Notes under the pieces: generated by a model | The model's input: only the letters and a program-made list of their open reading frames with translations | What the model was told of the DNA's origin: nothing | Databases searched by the model: none | From: Lentisphaerae bacterium RIFOXYA12_64_32 | Lineage (GTDB): Bacteria; Verrucomicrobiota; Lentisphaeria; Oligosphaerales; YB12-FULL-65-16 | Assembly (NCBI GenBank): GCA_001803235.1 | Contig: MHBL01000136.1 | Coordinates: forward strand, 1 to 53,115 | Direction of reading: 5' to 3' | DNA length: 53,115 nucleotides | In this document: piece after piece, positions 23,040 through 31,625 of the stretch | Numbering within the stretch: the first letter of the stretch is position 1 | Layout: each line of letters begins with the position of its first letter | Program-made: the position numbers and the translations under genes

Positions 23040-23242
23040 CCGTTTTGTGTTTTTGCGGCACGCTGCCAATTCCTGCGTCGTGCCGGATTCCAGGCTGCAG
23101 ACCTTGAAAGATATTGGGAGAGAATCTACCATTTGGGGCGCAGGCAGACAATGGACTTGGCCTGCTTTCTTTTGTGTTTTTCCGCTTTTCAGTAGTCCGC
23201 GCGGGCGGTAGCCTGCAGCGGCGCGGCGCGCTCGGTCACGCG

Positions 23243-23389
23243 GTGGCTCGGGGCGGCCCGCGCCGAAGTGGAGTGCGTCGGCCGGGCTTGTCCGGCGAAG
23301 CTGCCTGGGCGAAGACGGATCCCCGGCCGAGGATCTCGGGCCGGGACGGCCCCGAGCACCCTGCTGCGGTCCCGGAGGTCCCGCGCCAC
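23243..23389 (+). repeat. Repeat B, copy 1 (longest)
   Basis: It begins GTGGCTCGGG and ends CCCGGAGGTCCCGCGCCAC, so the GTGGC ends are inverted. The right half matches 43426-43538 closely. It lies between the oxidoreductase and AraC genes. Confidence 0.75.
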
Positions 23390-23424
23390 TGTTGGGGGGG
23401 CCTTGGCAACTGGTGGAGAACATC

Positions 23425-24270
23425 GTGAACACAAGAAGCAGGTCACCTCGGAACACCTGGTGCGGAGTTCGCATCAACGCCGCCGGGTATGTGGTCAGCG
23501 GCGCCATTCGGTCGCACATTTTTCGGCCGCTGGTGGACTACGATCTGTGGTTCGCCTGGTCCGGGCACGCGGAAATGGTCTGGCGCCAGCAGTCGTTCGC
23601 CATTGACCCGGGTGTGATCATGTGTCTGCGGTACCAGCAGGAGTACGAGACGCGGTTCAACCCGGAAACGCCGGTGGGGCACTGCTACGTGCATTTCGAC
23701 TTCCTGGATGATGCAGGCAACGTGGTTCATCCCGCCGAACCCGACCTGCCGCCGCACTACTCTCAGACGCGCGACATTGAGTTCACCTACCTGACCCTGC
23801 GCCGGGTGGCGGACCTGTGCCGCAGCCAGCGCGCCCAGGCACTGGACGAAGCGCACTGCTACCTCCGCGGGTTGCTGCTGTCACTGGTGCGCAGCAACCC
23901 CAGGCAGGATGTACCGCCCCTGGAACTCGAGCACCGGCGCCGCATTGCGGAGCTGATTCACTACATTCGCGAGGATCCGTCGCGCGGGTTCTCCGTGGCC
24001 CGCATCGCGGAGCGGGGTCACTACAGCGCGGATTACTTCACAAAGGTCTTCAAGCAGATCCACGGCACCACGCCGACCCGGTTCTTCATCGGCATCCGGC
24101 TCGAGCGCGCGTGTGCGCTGTTGAGCGAGACCACGCTGAACATGGAGCAGATCGCCGAGGAACTCGGCTACGCCGACGTCTTCTTCTTCTCGCGTCAGTT
24201 CAAGCAGCACTTCGGCATGGCGCCCAGCCGCTGGCGGCAGAACCGTCAAGGTCTGGCTCTCAACCGGTGA
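23425..24270 (+). CDS. AraC-family transcriptional regulator
   Basis: The 281-residue protein has an N-terminal cupin-like sensing domain (~15-160, including VGHCYVHFDFLD). The AraC DNA-binding domain (~180-275) has two helix-turn-helix units: FSVARIAERGHYSADYFTKV, then TLNMEQIAEELGYADVFFFS followed by FKQHFGMAPSRWR. GTG at 23425 has GGAG six bases upstream; a longer frame extends into repeat B. It is divergent from the oxidoreductase/isomerase genes and precedes the GH42-like gene, so it probably regulates one or both in response to a sugar. Confidence 0.9.
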   Translation: MNTRSRSPRNTWCGVRINAAGYVVSGAIRSHIFRPLVDYDLWFAWSGHAEMVWRQQSFAIDPGVIMCLRYQQEYETRFNPETPVGHCYVHFDFLDDAGNVVHPAEPDLPPHYSQTRDIEFTYLTLRRVADLCRSQRAQALDEAHCYLRGLLLSLVRSNPRQDVPPLELEHRRRIAELIHYIREDPSRGFSVARIAERGHYSADYFTKVFKQIHGTTPTRFFIGIRLERACALLSETTLNMEQIAEELGYADVFFFSRQFKQHFGMAPSRWRQNRQGLALNR

Positions 24271-24639
24271 GCCCGTCTTGAGGGGCGGCCCCGCGGAGGT
24301 GGTTCCCCGGAGCGCCCGCGTCCTCGCGGGCTGGCCTGAGGATTGCCTGGCGTTGCACCAGGCAATACGGCAGGCGTTCACGCGTCCTCCCGCGGCCACG
24401 CACACCCCGGACCGCGTAGACGCGGTACTACGAGCCTTCGCCGTGCACGTTGTGGCCAACGTCAGCGGGGCATTCGGGACGCCGCGAGGCGTGGTCCGGC
24501 ACTTGACATACGCGTCCGGGGTGGCAAGGTAGGCGGAACTGGGGCGATTCCTCCGACATTCAAGGGTTGCGGGGCAACTGGAGCCGGATGTGCTTGCGTC
24601 CGCCGTGTCTTACCTAACCACTGATAGGGGGCTCACCGA
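24271..24639. other. Intergenic region with inverted repeat G and a -35-like box
   Basis: Repeat G (24409-24431) is the inverted counterpart of 6128-6150, with a compensated stem. TTGACA at 24503-24508 lacks a good -10 box 17 bases on. A GCCTGG...CCAGGC hairpin lies at 24344-24363. Confidence 0.45.
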
Positions 24640-27600
24640 ATGAAGCGCTTTGCTCTCCTGCTGGGATCGCTGATTGCCGGCGCCTCGGTCTGCTTGGCCC
24701 AGGACATGGCCGAACTCGAGGTGGACCACAACGTTAATTCCGAGTTCGAGACGCCGCATACGGAGTGGGCCACGCCGTATGCGCTCGGCACGACGCGGGT
24801 GCTGTTTTTCGTGAACGGCCGCGGCACGAACGCGCGCGAGGTCATCGAGCTGAAGCAGCGCTTCGACCTCGACCCGCAGATGATCTTCTGGGGCCGGATC
24901 GTGGACACGACCAAGGACGACTGGCACGGCGGCGAGAACGGGCTGCGCCGCATCGCGCGGCTGCTCACCGAGAAGTGGGACGCTTTCGTCTTCATCGACG
25001 TCGTTCCCGAGAAGCTGCCGGTCGAGAACCAGTACACGCTGGTCAAGGCGGTCACCGCCGGCGCGGGGTTGATCGTGCTCGGCACGGATGACAAGCGGGT
25101 GCTCAAGGACAAGAACAAGCTCCAGACGCTGCCCGCGTTCCTCGCCGACGTGGACGGCGCGAGTGCGTTCACCGTCAAGCAGGGCCGCGGTGTGCGTCTG
25201 CCCAAGCGCCCGACCATCGAGTACCGACCGGGGTGGGAAGTGACGTACGACGAGTGGGCCATGCGCGTGGGCAAGGCGATCCTGTGGGCCGCAGGCAAGG
25301 AACCGAAGCTCAGCCTGACGCTGACTCCGAAGGCCAAGGAGCTGGCGCGCGCGTCACTGCCGGGGATTGCTGCGACCCTCGCGTGGCAGGGCGCCGGTGC
25401 CGGCGCAACGGCTGACGTGACGCTGCGCCGTGACGACGGCGCGACGGTTGACACCCGCAAGCAGCCTCTTGACAAGGCCGACGGCACTGCGGACCTCAGT
25501 GCCCCGGCTGTGCGTGCCGGCAACTACCATCTGGATATCGTCGTTCGGGACGGGACGGGCGTGGCGGGTTTCGCCAGCGTTCCGTTCGCGGTCACCAGTG
25601 AACGGAAGGTTGAGGCGGTCAAGCTGGTCCAGGACTGGGCCGAGATCGGGCAACACCTGAGCGGCCAGGTCGTGCTATCCGGCCAAGCTGGGGCGGACGA
25701 GAGCCTGGTGATCAGCCTGTTCGACCGTCGCGGCCGCGTCGTGGCGCGGCAGACCGCCAAGCCCGGAGATGCCGAAACGGCGTTCGAGTTCGAGGTGCAG
25801 CCGTGGTTCCCGATGTTGGTTGAGGTCCAGGCCATGCTGACGGACGGGGCGGGCAAGTGGGTCGCCTCGGCCTGGAAGTACGCGCGTGTGGTCAAGCGCC
25901 ATCGCGGCCAGTTCAACTTCGTCATGTGGGACCTGCCCCGCGGGAACCTGGCGCCTTTCGCCGAGGAGAGCCTGGCGCGCAACAGTGTGACGGTGCAGTT
26001 GTGCGGGGGCACGCCGCCGCCGTATATCGCCGCGTATGACGTCGCCTGGATCCCGTACACGACGCACATCGACGGGAAGAAGGACGACAAGGGCATCATG
26101 ACCCCGGTCTGCTGGAACGACGAAGCCGGGATCCAGGCGCACGTGGACAAGATCGTCGACAGCTATGTGCCCTCGCGCCAGCACGGGGTGCTTGCGTATT
26201 CGCTCGGTGACGAGATCGCGGTGCGCGGCTCGTGTCTGTGCTCGCACTGCCTCGAGGCGTACCGCAAGTACCTGCAGGAGCAGTACAAGGACATCGCCGG
26301 ACTCAACGCGTCATGGGGCAGCGCTTACGCGAGTTTCGGCGACGTGCAACTGAGCAAGTCCGACGACAACGACGAGACCGAGGCGTTCCGCGCCGGCAAC
26401 TTCCCGCGCTGGTTCGACCGCCAGGCGTTCCAGTCGTACACCTTCTGCAAGCTCTGCGAGCGGTTCGGCAAGGGCTTCCGGCGCATCGATCCGGAGAGCC
26501 GTTGCGGGTTCGAGGGCGCCGGCACGTTTGGCCAGGCCGACGACCTGGACGGGTTCGTGCGCTCCAACACGTTCTGGTCGCCGTACCCCGGCACGGCTGA
26601 CGAAGTGCTGCGCTCGATTGCGCCGCGGGACTTCCCGCGTGCCAACTGGATGGGCTACACCAAGGATGCCGACACGCTGTTGGAGAAATACTGGCGCATG
26701 GTCACGCGCGGCTGCGACAGCGTGTGGTGGTGGCGTTGGGAGGTGGTCGGCCGCTTCCACGGCTGGCTGGCGCCGAACCTGGATCCGTACCCGGCGGTCA
26801 AGGAGATACTCCAGGACACGCAGATTGTGCGCGACGGTCTGGGCGAACTGCTCCTTAACTCGGAAATGCAGACCGACGGCATCGGCATTCTGTACTCGCA
26901 GCCTTCAGCCTATGCCGCAAAGGTGCAGACCGCGCCGTCGTACGGCAGCTATGAGAGCAACCACGCCGCGTTCCAGAATGTCGTGCGCGACCTGGGCTGC
27001 AACTTCCGCTACTTCACGGACCGGCAGATGCGGCTGGGCGAAATCGACCTGAGCAACTTCAAGGTCATCCTCCTGCCGATGACACAGGCCATGAGTGCGC
27101 AGGAGGCGGAGATGTTCCGCCAGTATGTGCGCAACGGCGGCCTGCTCATCGCGGATGTCCGGCCCGCCATCTACGACGGGCATGTCAAGCCGCTGGCGGC
27201 CGGGCAACTGGACGATGTGTTCGGTATCAAGCGCACGGGCGCAGACAAAGCCTTGGAGACTGGGGGAACGATCACGGTGCCGGCGCCGGCAGGCGGTGGC
27301 GAACCGGAGACGCTGAACTTGGTCAAGGCGCCGGCCGATGGCGGCGTGCAGGCGGCCGGGGCCGTGGCGGCGGGCGCGGCCGGCCAGGCGCCGCTGTTCC
27401 TCTCCAATTCGTTCGGGCAAGGCCGTGCCGTGCTGCTGAACCTGGCGACGTCCGCACTCCCGGCCTTGGGGGCGGAAACCACGCCCGAGTCGGCGGCGCG
27501 CCTGTGGCGGCAGATCCTCGGTCAGGCCCAGGTCGCACCGGCGCTCGACGTCAGCGATGCTCAGGGCCGACGCCTGCGGATTGTCGAGGTCACGCGGTGG

Positions 27601-28077
27601 ACGAACGGTCCGGTGCAGATCGTCTCGTTTTTCCGGCACCAGGGAAAGCCCGAGCCGGCGCGGGTCAGCCTGCCGCAGGCCATGCACGTGTACGACCTCA
27701 AGAACCACGTGGACCTTGGCAGCAAGCAGGCCTTCGATCTGACGGTCACGCCGTACCGGGCTGAGTTCTTTGCCCTGTCGCCCGAGCCGCTTGCGCCGGT
27801 CACCCTGCAGGCAGCGCCGTCAGTGGCGCCGGGCAGCGTACAGCGGGTGCGGATCACGTCGGCGATGCCGCAGGGCCAGCAGGCCGTCCACGTACAGGTC
27901 AAGCTCCCCGACGAACGGATGGCCGACTGGGTTGATCCCGTCGTTCTCGTCGATAGCAAAGGCGCAACCGTGGATGTGCCGGTGGCGTTCAACGACGATG
28001 ACGGCACGTGGACTGTCCACGCGACCGACCTGTACACGGGCAAGACGACGAGTGCGTCGTTCACGGTGGGGCGGTAG
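24640..28077 (+). CDS. Secreted GH42-like (beta-galactosidase-fold) protein
   Basis: The 1145-residue protein has a signal peptide (MKRFALLLGSLIAGASVCLA). After a ~400-residue beta-rich N-terminal part comes a GH42-like TIM barrel (~425-720). SLGDEIAVRGSCLCSHCLEA (from residue 521) matches the GH42 acid/base and zinc-cysteine region (C-x-C-x-x-C), and LNASWGSAYASF follows as in GH42. The catalytic Asn-Glu is Asp-Glu (524-525), and the usual nucleophile segment reads NWMGYTKD with no obvious Glu. A GATase-like trimerisation domain (~755-870) and a C-terminal beta domain follow. Substrate and activity are uncertain. Confidence 0.75.
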   Translation: MKRFALLLGSLIAGASVCLAQDMAELEVDHNVNSEFETPHTEWATPYALGTTRVLFFVNGRGTNAREVIELKQRFDLDPQMIFWGRIVDTTKDDWHGGENGLRRIARLLTEKWDAFVFIDVVPEKLPVENQYTLVKAVTAGAGLIVLGTDDKRVLKDKNKLQTLPAFLADVDGASAFTVKQGRGVRLPKRPTIEYRPGWEVTYDEWAMRVGKAILWAAGKEPKLSLTLTPKAKELARASLPGIAATLAWQGAGAGATADVTLRRDDGATVDTRKQPLDKADGTADLSAPAVRAGNYHLDIVVRDGTGVAGFASVPFAVTSERKVEAVKLVQDWAEIGQHLSGQVVLSGQAGADESLVISLFDRRGRVVARQTAKPGDAETAFEFEVQPWFPMLVEVQAMLTDGAGKWVASAWKYARVVKRHRGQFNFVMWDLPRGNLAPFAEESLARNSVTVQLCGGTPPPYIAAYDVAWIPYTTHIDGKKDDKGIMTPVCWNDEAGIQAHVDKIVDSYVPSRQHGVLAYSLGDEIAVRGSCLCSHCLEAYRKYLQEQYKDIAGLNASWGSAYASFGDVQLSKSDDNDETEAFRAGNFPRWFDRQAFQSYTFCKLCERFGKGFRRIDPESRCGFEGAGTFGQADDLDGFVRSNTFWSPYPGTADEVLRSIAPRDFPRANWMGYTKDADTLLEKYWRMVTRGCDSVWWWRWEVVGRFHGWLAPNLDPYPAVKEILQDTQIVRDGLGELLLNSEMQTDGIGILYSQPSAYAAKVQTAPSYGSYESNHAAFQNVVRDLGCNFRYFTDRQMRLGEIDLSNFKVILLPMTQAMSAQEAEMFRQYVRNGGLLIADVRPAIYDGHVKPLAAGQLDDVFGIKRTGADKALETGGTITVPAPAGGGEPETLNLVKAPADGGVQAAGAVAAGAAGQAPLFLSNSFGQGRAVLLNLATSALPALGAETTPESAARLWRQILGQAQVAPALDVSDAQGRRLRIVEVTRWTNGPVQIVSFFRHQGKPEPARVSLPQAMHVYDLKNHVDLGSKQAFDLTVTPYRAEFFALSPEPLAPVTLQAAPSVAPGSVQRVRITSAMPQGQQAVHVQVKLPDERMADWVDPVVLVDSKGATVDVPVAFNDDDGTWTVHATDLYTGKTTSASFTVGR

Positions 28078-28087
28078 AGGTGTGGGT

Positions 28088-28177
28088 GTGGCGCGGGACC
28101 TCCGGGACCGCAGCAGAGTACCCTCGGCCGGTCCCCGGCCGGCGCACCCCGCTTCGGCGCGGGACGCGCCGAGCCAC
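28088..28177 (-). repeat. Repeat B, copy 3 (inverted)
   Basis: It begins GTGGCGCGGGACCTCCGGGA and ends GGACGCGCCGAGCCAC, the reverse orientation of the copies at 23243 and 43426. It separates the GH42-like gene from the next gene. Confidence 0.75.
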
Positions 28178-28213
28178 GGCGACACACCGAACACCTGGGA
28201 CCAGGAGGCAGGC

Positions 28214-29386
28214 ATGAGGCGCAAGAGCATGGTTGTGCTGCTGGTGTTGGGCGGGCTGGGCCTGCGGGTTCTTGCCCAGGAACCGCCGCAGGTCCTGATC
28301 TCCGACTCGGGCGTGACGACGAGCCTGATCGGGGCCGGCGCGCCGGCGCACACCATCGGCCTGCAGCGTGTCATGCACGCGATCGTCATGGACACCGGCG
28401 TCCGGCAGTACGGCCTGCGCTACGTCGTGGCGCAGGACGACAAGCGCCCGGGCATCGCCATTCCCGGCGAAGGCTACATCGGTATGCCCCAGCCGACGGA
28501 CTGCAACTGGTACGGTGGCGGGTTCTTCGACCTGCAGATCAACGGCCAGACGATCGGCAGTACGCCCATCCATTCGTTGGTCGGCCGCAGTGCCGGCAGC
28601 CGTGGCTACGCGGACTTCGTCTTCGACACGTCCCTGTCCGTCGTGCGCATTCGCTTCGTCACGCAGGCTGGCAGCGACGCCCTGTACTGCCAGGCGTTGC
28701 TGGAACCGAAGATGGAGGTGAAGAGCCTGCGCGTGGTGGTGCGCTGTTATCCTTCCGCGTTCGTCAGCGACGCGGAGCGGCACGTGCTGACTCCGACCCG
28801 CGACCTGGCGCAGGGCGAGAAGGCCGAGCTCGACCTCGCCACCGAGTCGTGGCTGTTGTACTACGACCGCATCTTCGACGCGGGGCACGTGTCGCCGTCG
28901 CGCACCGGTGTCGGCCCGTGCGCGGTGCTGTGGCCCGGCAGCCAGGCGGACAAGGTCGGGTTCACTGTGGGTGGCTACGGTATTGACACGGCCATGGACC
29001 TGAAACCGGAGTTGCGCGACTTTCGTTTCGTGTTCTTCGACTACAAGGGCACAAAGAACGACGCGGCAATGGCGGACCTGCGCCAGCGCGCGGATGGACT
29101 GCTGCGGGAACTGGCTGCGTTTCCGTTTACCGACGAGGGCGTCGCCACCTGGCCGCTGGCACAGAAGCAGGAGGAGATCCAGCAGGCGCTGGCCACGGTG
29201 CCTGAAGAGAAGGAGATGGCGGCTAACTACGCCAAGTGGAGCACGGAGCTGGAGGAGCAGCTCAAGCTCGTCCGTTCGGGCGCTGCCGGCGCGATCATGG
29301 CCGAGGCCAATGCGGCCAAGACCATCCGGGAGTGGGAGCGCGGCGTGCCGGAACTGAAGCTGAAGGCACTGCTGCGGGAAATCTGA
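28214..29386 (+). CDS. Secreted protein of unknown function (NPCBM-like region plus coiled coil)
   Basis: The 390-residue protein has a signal peptide ending near LAQE. The first ~260 residues are beta-rich (QYGLRYVVAQDD, FFDLQINGQTIG, YADFVFDTSLSVVRIRFVTQ) and could be a galactose-binding-like fold. From ~290 to the end it is helical with heptads (AQKQEEIQQALATVPEEKEM), a likely coiled coil. AGGAGG is five bases before the ATG. Only repeat B separates it from the GH42-like gene, suggesting co-transcription and a partner role. The family was not recognised. Confidence 0.65.
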   Translation: MRRKSMVVLLVLGGLGLRVLAQEPPQVLISDSGVTTSLIGAGAPAHTIGLQRVMHAIVMDTGVRQYGLRYVVAQDDKRPGIAIPGEGYIGMPQPTDCNWYGGGFFDLQINGQTIGSTPIHSLVGRSAGSRGYADFVFDTSLSVVRIRFVTQAGSDALYCQALLEPKMEVKSLRVVVRCYPSAFVSDAERHVLTPTRDLAQGEKAELDLATESWLLYYDRIFDAGHVSPSRTGVGPCAVLWPGSQADKVGFTVGGYGIDTAMDLKPELRDFRFVFFDYKGTKNDAAMADLRQRADGLLRELAAFPFTDEGVATWPLAQKQEEIQQALATVPEEKEMAANYAKWSTELEEQLKLVRSGAAGAIMAEANAAKTIREWERGVPELKLKALLREI

Positions 29387-29434
29387 GCGCGCCGCCGCCG
29401 AACTTGGGTCGGTGGGGTGTCTGCTCTTCGTCGG

Positions 29435-29532
29435 AGTACCGCCTTTCAGGCGGAAGTGGCAGCGAAGCTTCAGCGAGCGGCCGGGAATCGGCTCGCTGAA
29501 GCTCGCCTCCACTTCCGGCTGAAGCCGGGACT
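29435..29532. repeat. Repeat A, copy 3 (full)
   Basis: AGTACCGCCTTTCAGGCGGA leads into a long imperfect inverted repeat ending GCTGAAGCCGGGACT. It is the best-preserved partner of 708-806. Confidence 0.75.
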
Positions 29533-29590
29533 CAGGCGCAATCCCGCTGTGTCATATCGAGATGGCCGGGCCGTCTGCCGCCTGTGGGCC

Positions 29591-29627
29591 GCTGAGAGCT
29601 GAACACTGAACACCGAACACTGTAACC
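29591..29627. repeat. 8-bp degenerate tandem array (CTGAACAC-like)
   Basis: GCTGAGAGCTGAACACTGAA continues CACCGAACACTGTAACC, an array with ~8-bp period located 60 bases before the deacetylase-like gene. Confidence 0.6.
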
Positions 29628-29687
29628 ACCCTTTCCCGCGTCGTCATTCAACCGCGGATCTGCCACGCGATACACCCGAAGGTCCCC

Positions 29688-31118
29688 ATGCACGCACTGA
29701 TCTACTTTGACACCGAGGATTTCTTCTCCCCGCCCGAGTCGCCAAGCCATACACTGCCCGCGCAACTGGCCGAGGTCATGCGACGGCACGGGTTGCAGGG
29801 GTGTTTTCATATCCATGGCGAACGCGTGCGGTTCTGGGAGCGGCACGGCATGACGGACGTCATCGCGGCGCTCAAGTGGCACGACGTGAGCCTGCACTAC
29901 GACCGCGGTTCGGTTCATCCCACGACGGCGGAGGAGGTCTCGGAACTGGACTGGTTTCGGGGCGTGGAGCGGACGCTGTTCCGCGAGTTGCCGGGGTTCC
30001 AGGCGCTGGAGCGCGTGTTCGGCAGGTGCAGTGGGTTGACGCAGCACGGCGGCACGTTTGCGGCGCAGATCGTGTACGCAGTCGGGAAGCTCGGAAAGCC
30101 GTTCCTGTACTCGCCGTTCCGTTTGCCCGGTCGGAACGTGGTCTGGTACTGCAACAACCTGCTCCTCGGCGGATACCAGGCGGACTTCTACTTCGACCCG
30201 CACTACCGCGATACACCCAAGTTCGACGCGGCGCTCGCAAAGGTGAACCCATACTTGGACGAGCGTGCGGCATCGCACGATTTCACGGCCATGTTCGGAT
30301 GCCACCCGGTCATCACGATCATGGAGAAGTTCCCCGACGCGATCAATTTCCGGCACGGCGCAACGCCGCCGCCTAAGGACTGGGTCGCACCGACCCTGGT
30401 GCAGGGCGTGTCCATCCCGCTCATCCTTGAAAACTTCGAGCGGTTGGTAAAGACACTGGTCAAGCACCCGAAGGTCGAGTGGACCACTGTCGCGGGCATC
30501 CACAACCTGTACGGGCAGCGCCCGGTGCGCGTGTCGGATCACGACGTGGTGGCCGGGGCCGCGGCGGTAGTCGACAACGGCGGGCCAACCTTCACACCGC
30601 TCCTGAGCGCGGCTGAACTGCTGGTCCTGCTGGCTCGGCGCATCGTGGCACCGGCGCCGACCTACGAAGCGCCGCAGGTCATGGGACCAACAGAGGAAGC
30701 CGCGGGTGCAACGTCTGCCGCCATTGCGGCCGCCGACACCGAAAGCATGGCAAGGGAAATCGTCGACGCGGTCATGGACTCCGGGTATCTCCCGCAGCAG
30801 TTGCGATGTTCTGGCGGCAACGTCGGCCTGGAGGCCGCCCTGCTGCTCCTGGCCTGCCATGCGACAGGGCGCGACCTTCCCCCCGAGGACCGGCGCCGAC
30901 TCACGGTCGAGGCGATTCCGGGCGTGAGCACGGCGCTGGAGAACGTACGGCACTATAAGGACTGGACCATCCACGGCCCCAGGTACCATTCCGAGGCGAT
31001 CCAGAAGCACTTCCGCCTGCAGTGCTGGACACTGAAGCCGGCCTTCACGCAGACAGAGTACGACTCGCGCACCGAGTTGGGCCGGGACCTGAACCCGATG
31101 TTCGAGAGGATGCCTTGA
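29688..31118 (+). CDS. Polysaccharide deacetylase-like (NodB-fold) protein
   Basis: The 476-residue protein opens MHALIYFDTEDFFSPPESPS, with the aspartates at the first strand end of the NodB (CE4) barrel. VSLHYDRGSVHP supplies a His in the position of motif 2. The long C-terminal half after ~290 is Ala-rich and helical with no clear catalytic motif. The His-x3-His metal pair of classic CE4 enzymes is not obvious, so it may be a divergent or non-hydrolytic member. No signal peptide was seen. It is the same orientation as the GH genes on both sides. Confidence 0.6.
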   Translation: MHALIYFDTEDFFSPPESPSHTLPAQLAEVMRRHGLQGCFHIHGERVRFWERHGMTDVIAALKWHDVSLHYDRGSVHPTTAEEVSELDWFRGVERTLFRELPGFQALERVFGRCSGLTQHGGTFAAQIVYAVGKLGKPFLYSPFRLPGRNVVWYCNNLLLGGYQADFYFDPHYRDTPKFDAALAKVNPYLDERAASHDFTAMFGCHPVITIMEKFPDAINFRHGATPPPKDWVAPTLVQGVSIPLILENFERLVKTLVKHPKVEWTTVAGIHNLYGQRPVRVSDHDVVAGAAAVVDNGGPTFTPLLSAAELLVLLARRIVAPAPTYEAPQVMGPTEEAAGATSAAIAAADTESMAREIVDAVMDSGYLPQQLRCSGGNVGLEAALLLLACHATGRDLPPEDRRRLTVEAIPGVSTALENVRHYKDWTIHGPRYHSEAIQKHFRLQCWTLKPAFTQTEYDSRTELGRDLNPMFERMP

Positions 31119-31142
31119 CGTGTCGTTCGTTGCGTTCATAAT
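31115..31142 (+). promoter_or_regulatory. Promoter of the small secreted-protein gene
   Basis: TTGACG (31115-31120, overlapping the upstream stop codon) and CATAAT (31137-31142) are 16 bases apart. Confidence 0.5.
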
Positions 31143-31235
31143 GGGGTTGTGAGTTTGTCGGAAAGCCTGGGCTGGCAGACGGGAATCCTGGCCCCATGGC
31201 CACGATGGATGCGCGGGATGGACAAGGAGGAACGG

Positions 31236-31534
31236 ATGGCGGCGAAGCAAACGCGTCGATTCTCGGTGTGTCAGCTGTGCCTGCTGGTCTGTCTCGGGGG
31301 ATGGCCCGCCGTGGCGGCGGAGTTCCCCGCGGCGGACGTGCTGCTGAAGTCCGAACTCGAACTCTACGGCGTAACCGCGGGCCTGACCGCAATGACGCTT
31401 GCCGGGGCATCCGGTGGCACGGCCATGGCGCTATCGGACAGCGCGCTGGCGACACGGCGCGCGTGGACATGGGCACCTTCGAGCGCAACATGAAGGCGCT
31501 CAGCGACTACCTCAAACTGAGCAAGGGCCGATAG
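31236..31534 (+). pseudogene. Small secreted protein gene with a frameshift
   Basis: AAGGAGG at 31224 and ATG 31236 begin MAAKQTRRFSVCQLCLLVCL, a signal peptide, then FPAADVLLKSELELYG. The frame ends at 31493 with unnatural TRRAWTWAPSSAT. The next frame continues in the same style (VDMGTFERNMKALSDYLKLS, stop at 31534). One base lost or gained near 31450 would restore a ~99-residue protein. A sequencing error is possible. Function is unknown; it sits before the GH71-like lipoprotein. Confidence 0.5.
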
Positions 31535-31625
31535 AACACAAAGGTCGAACTCTGAACTTCAAACCCCGAATGCGGGAGTGCAGTCGCAGTGGCGATTGTG
31601 CTATCTCGCCTGGCAAGGAGTTGTT

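Noticed and set aside
24503..24531. Promoter for the GH42-like gene
   Set aside because: TTGACA is perfect, but no credible -10 hexamer lies 16-18 bases downstream (AAGGTA), so it is not listed as a promoter.
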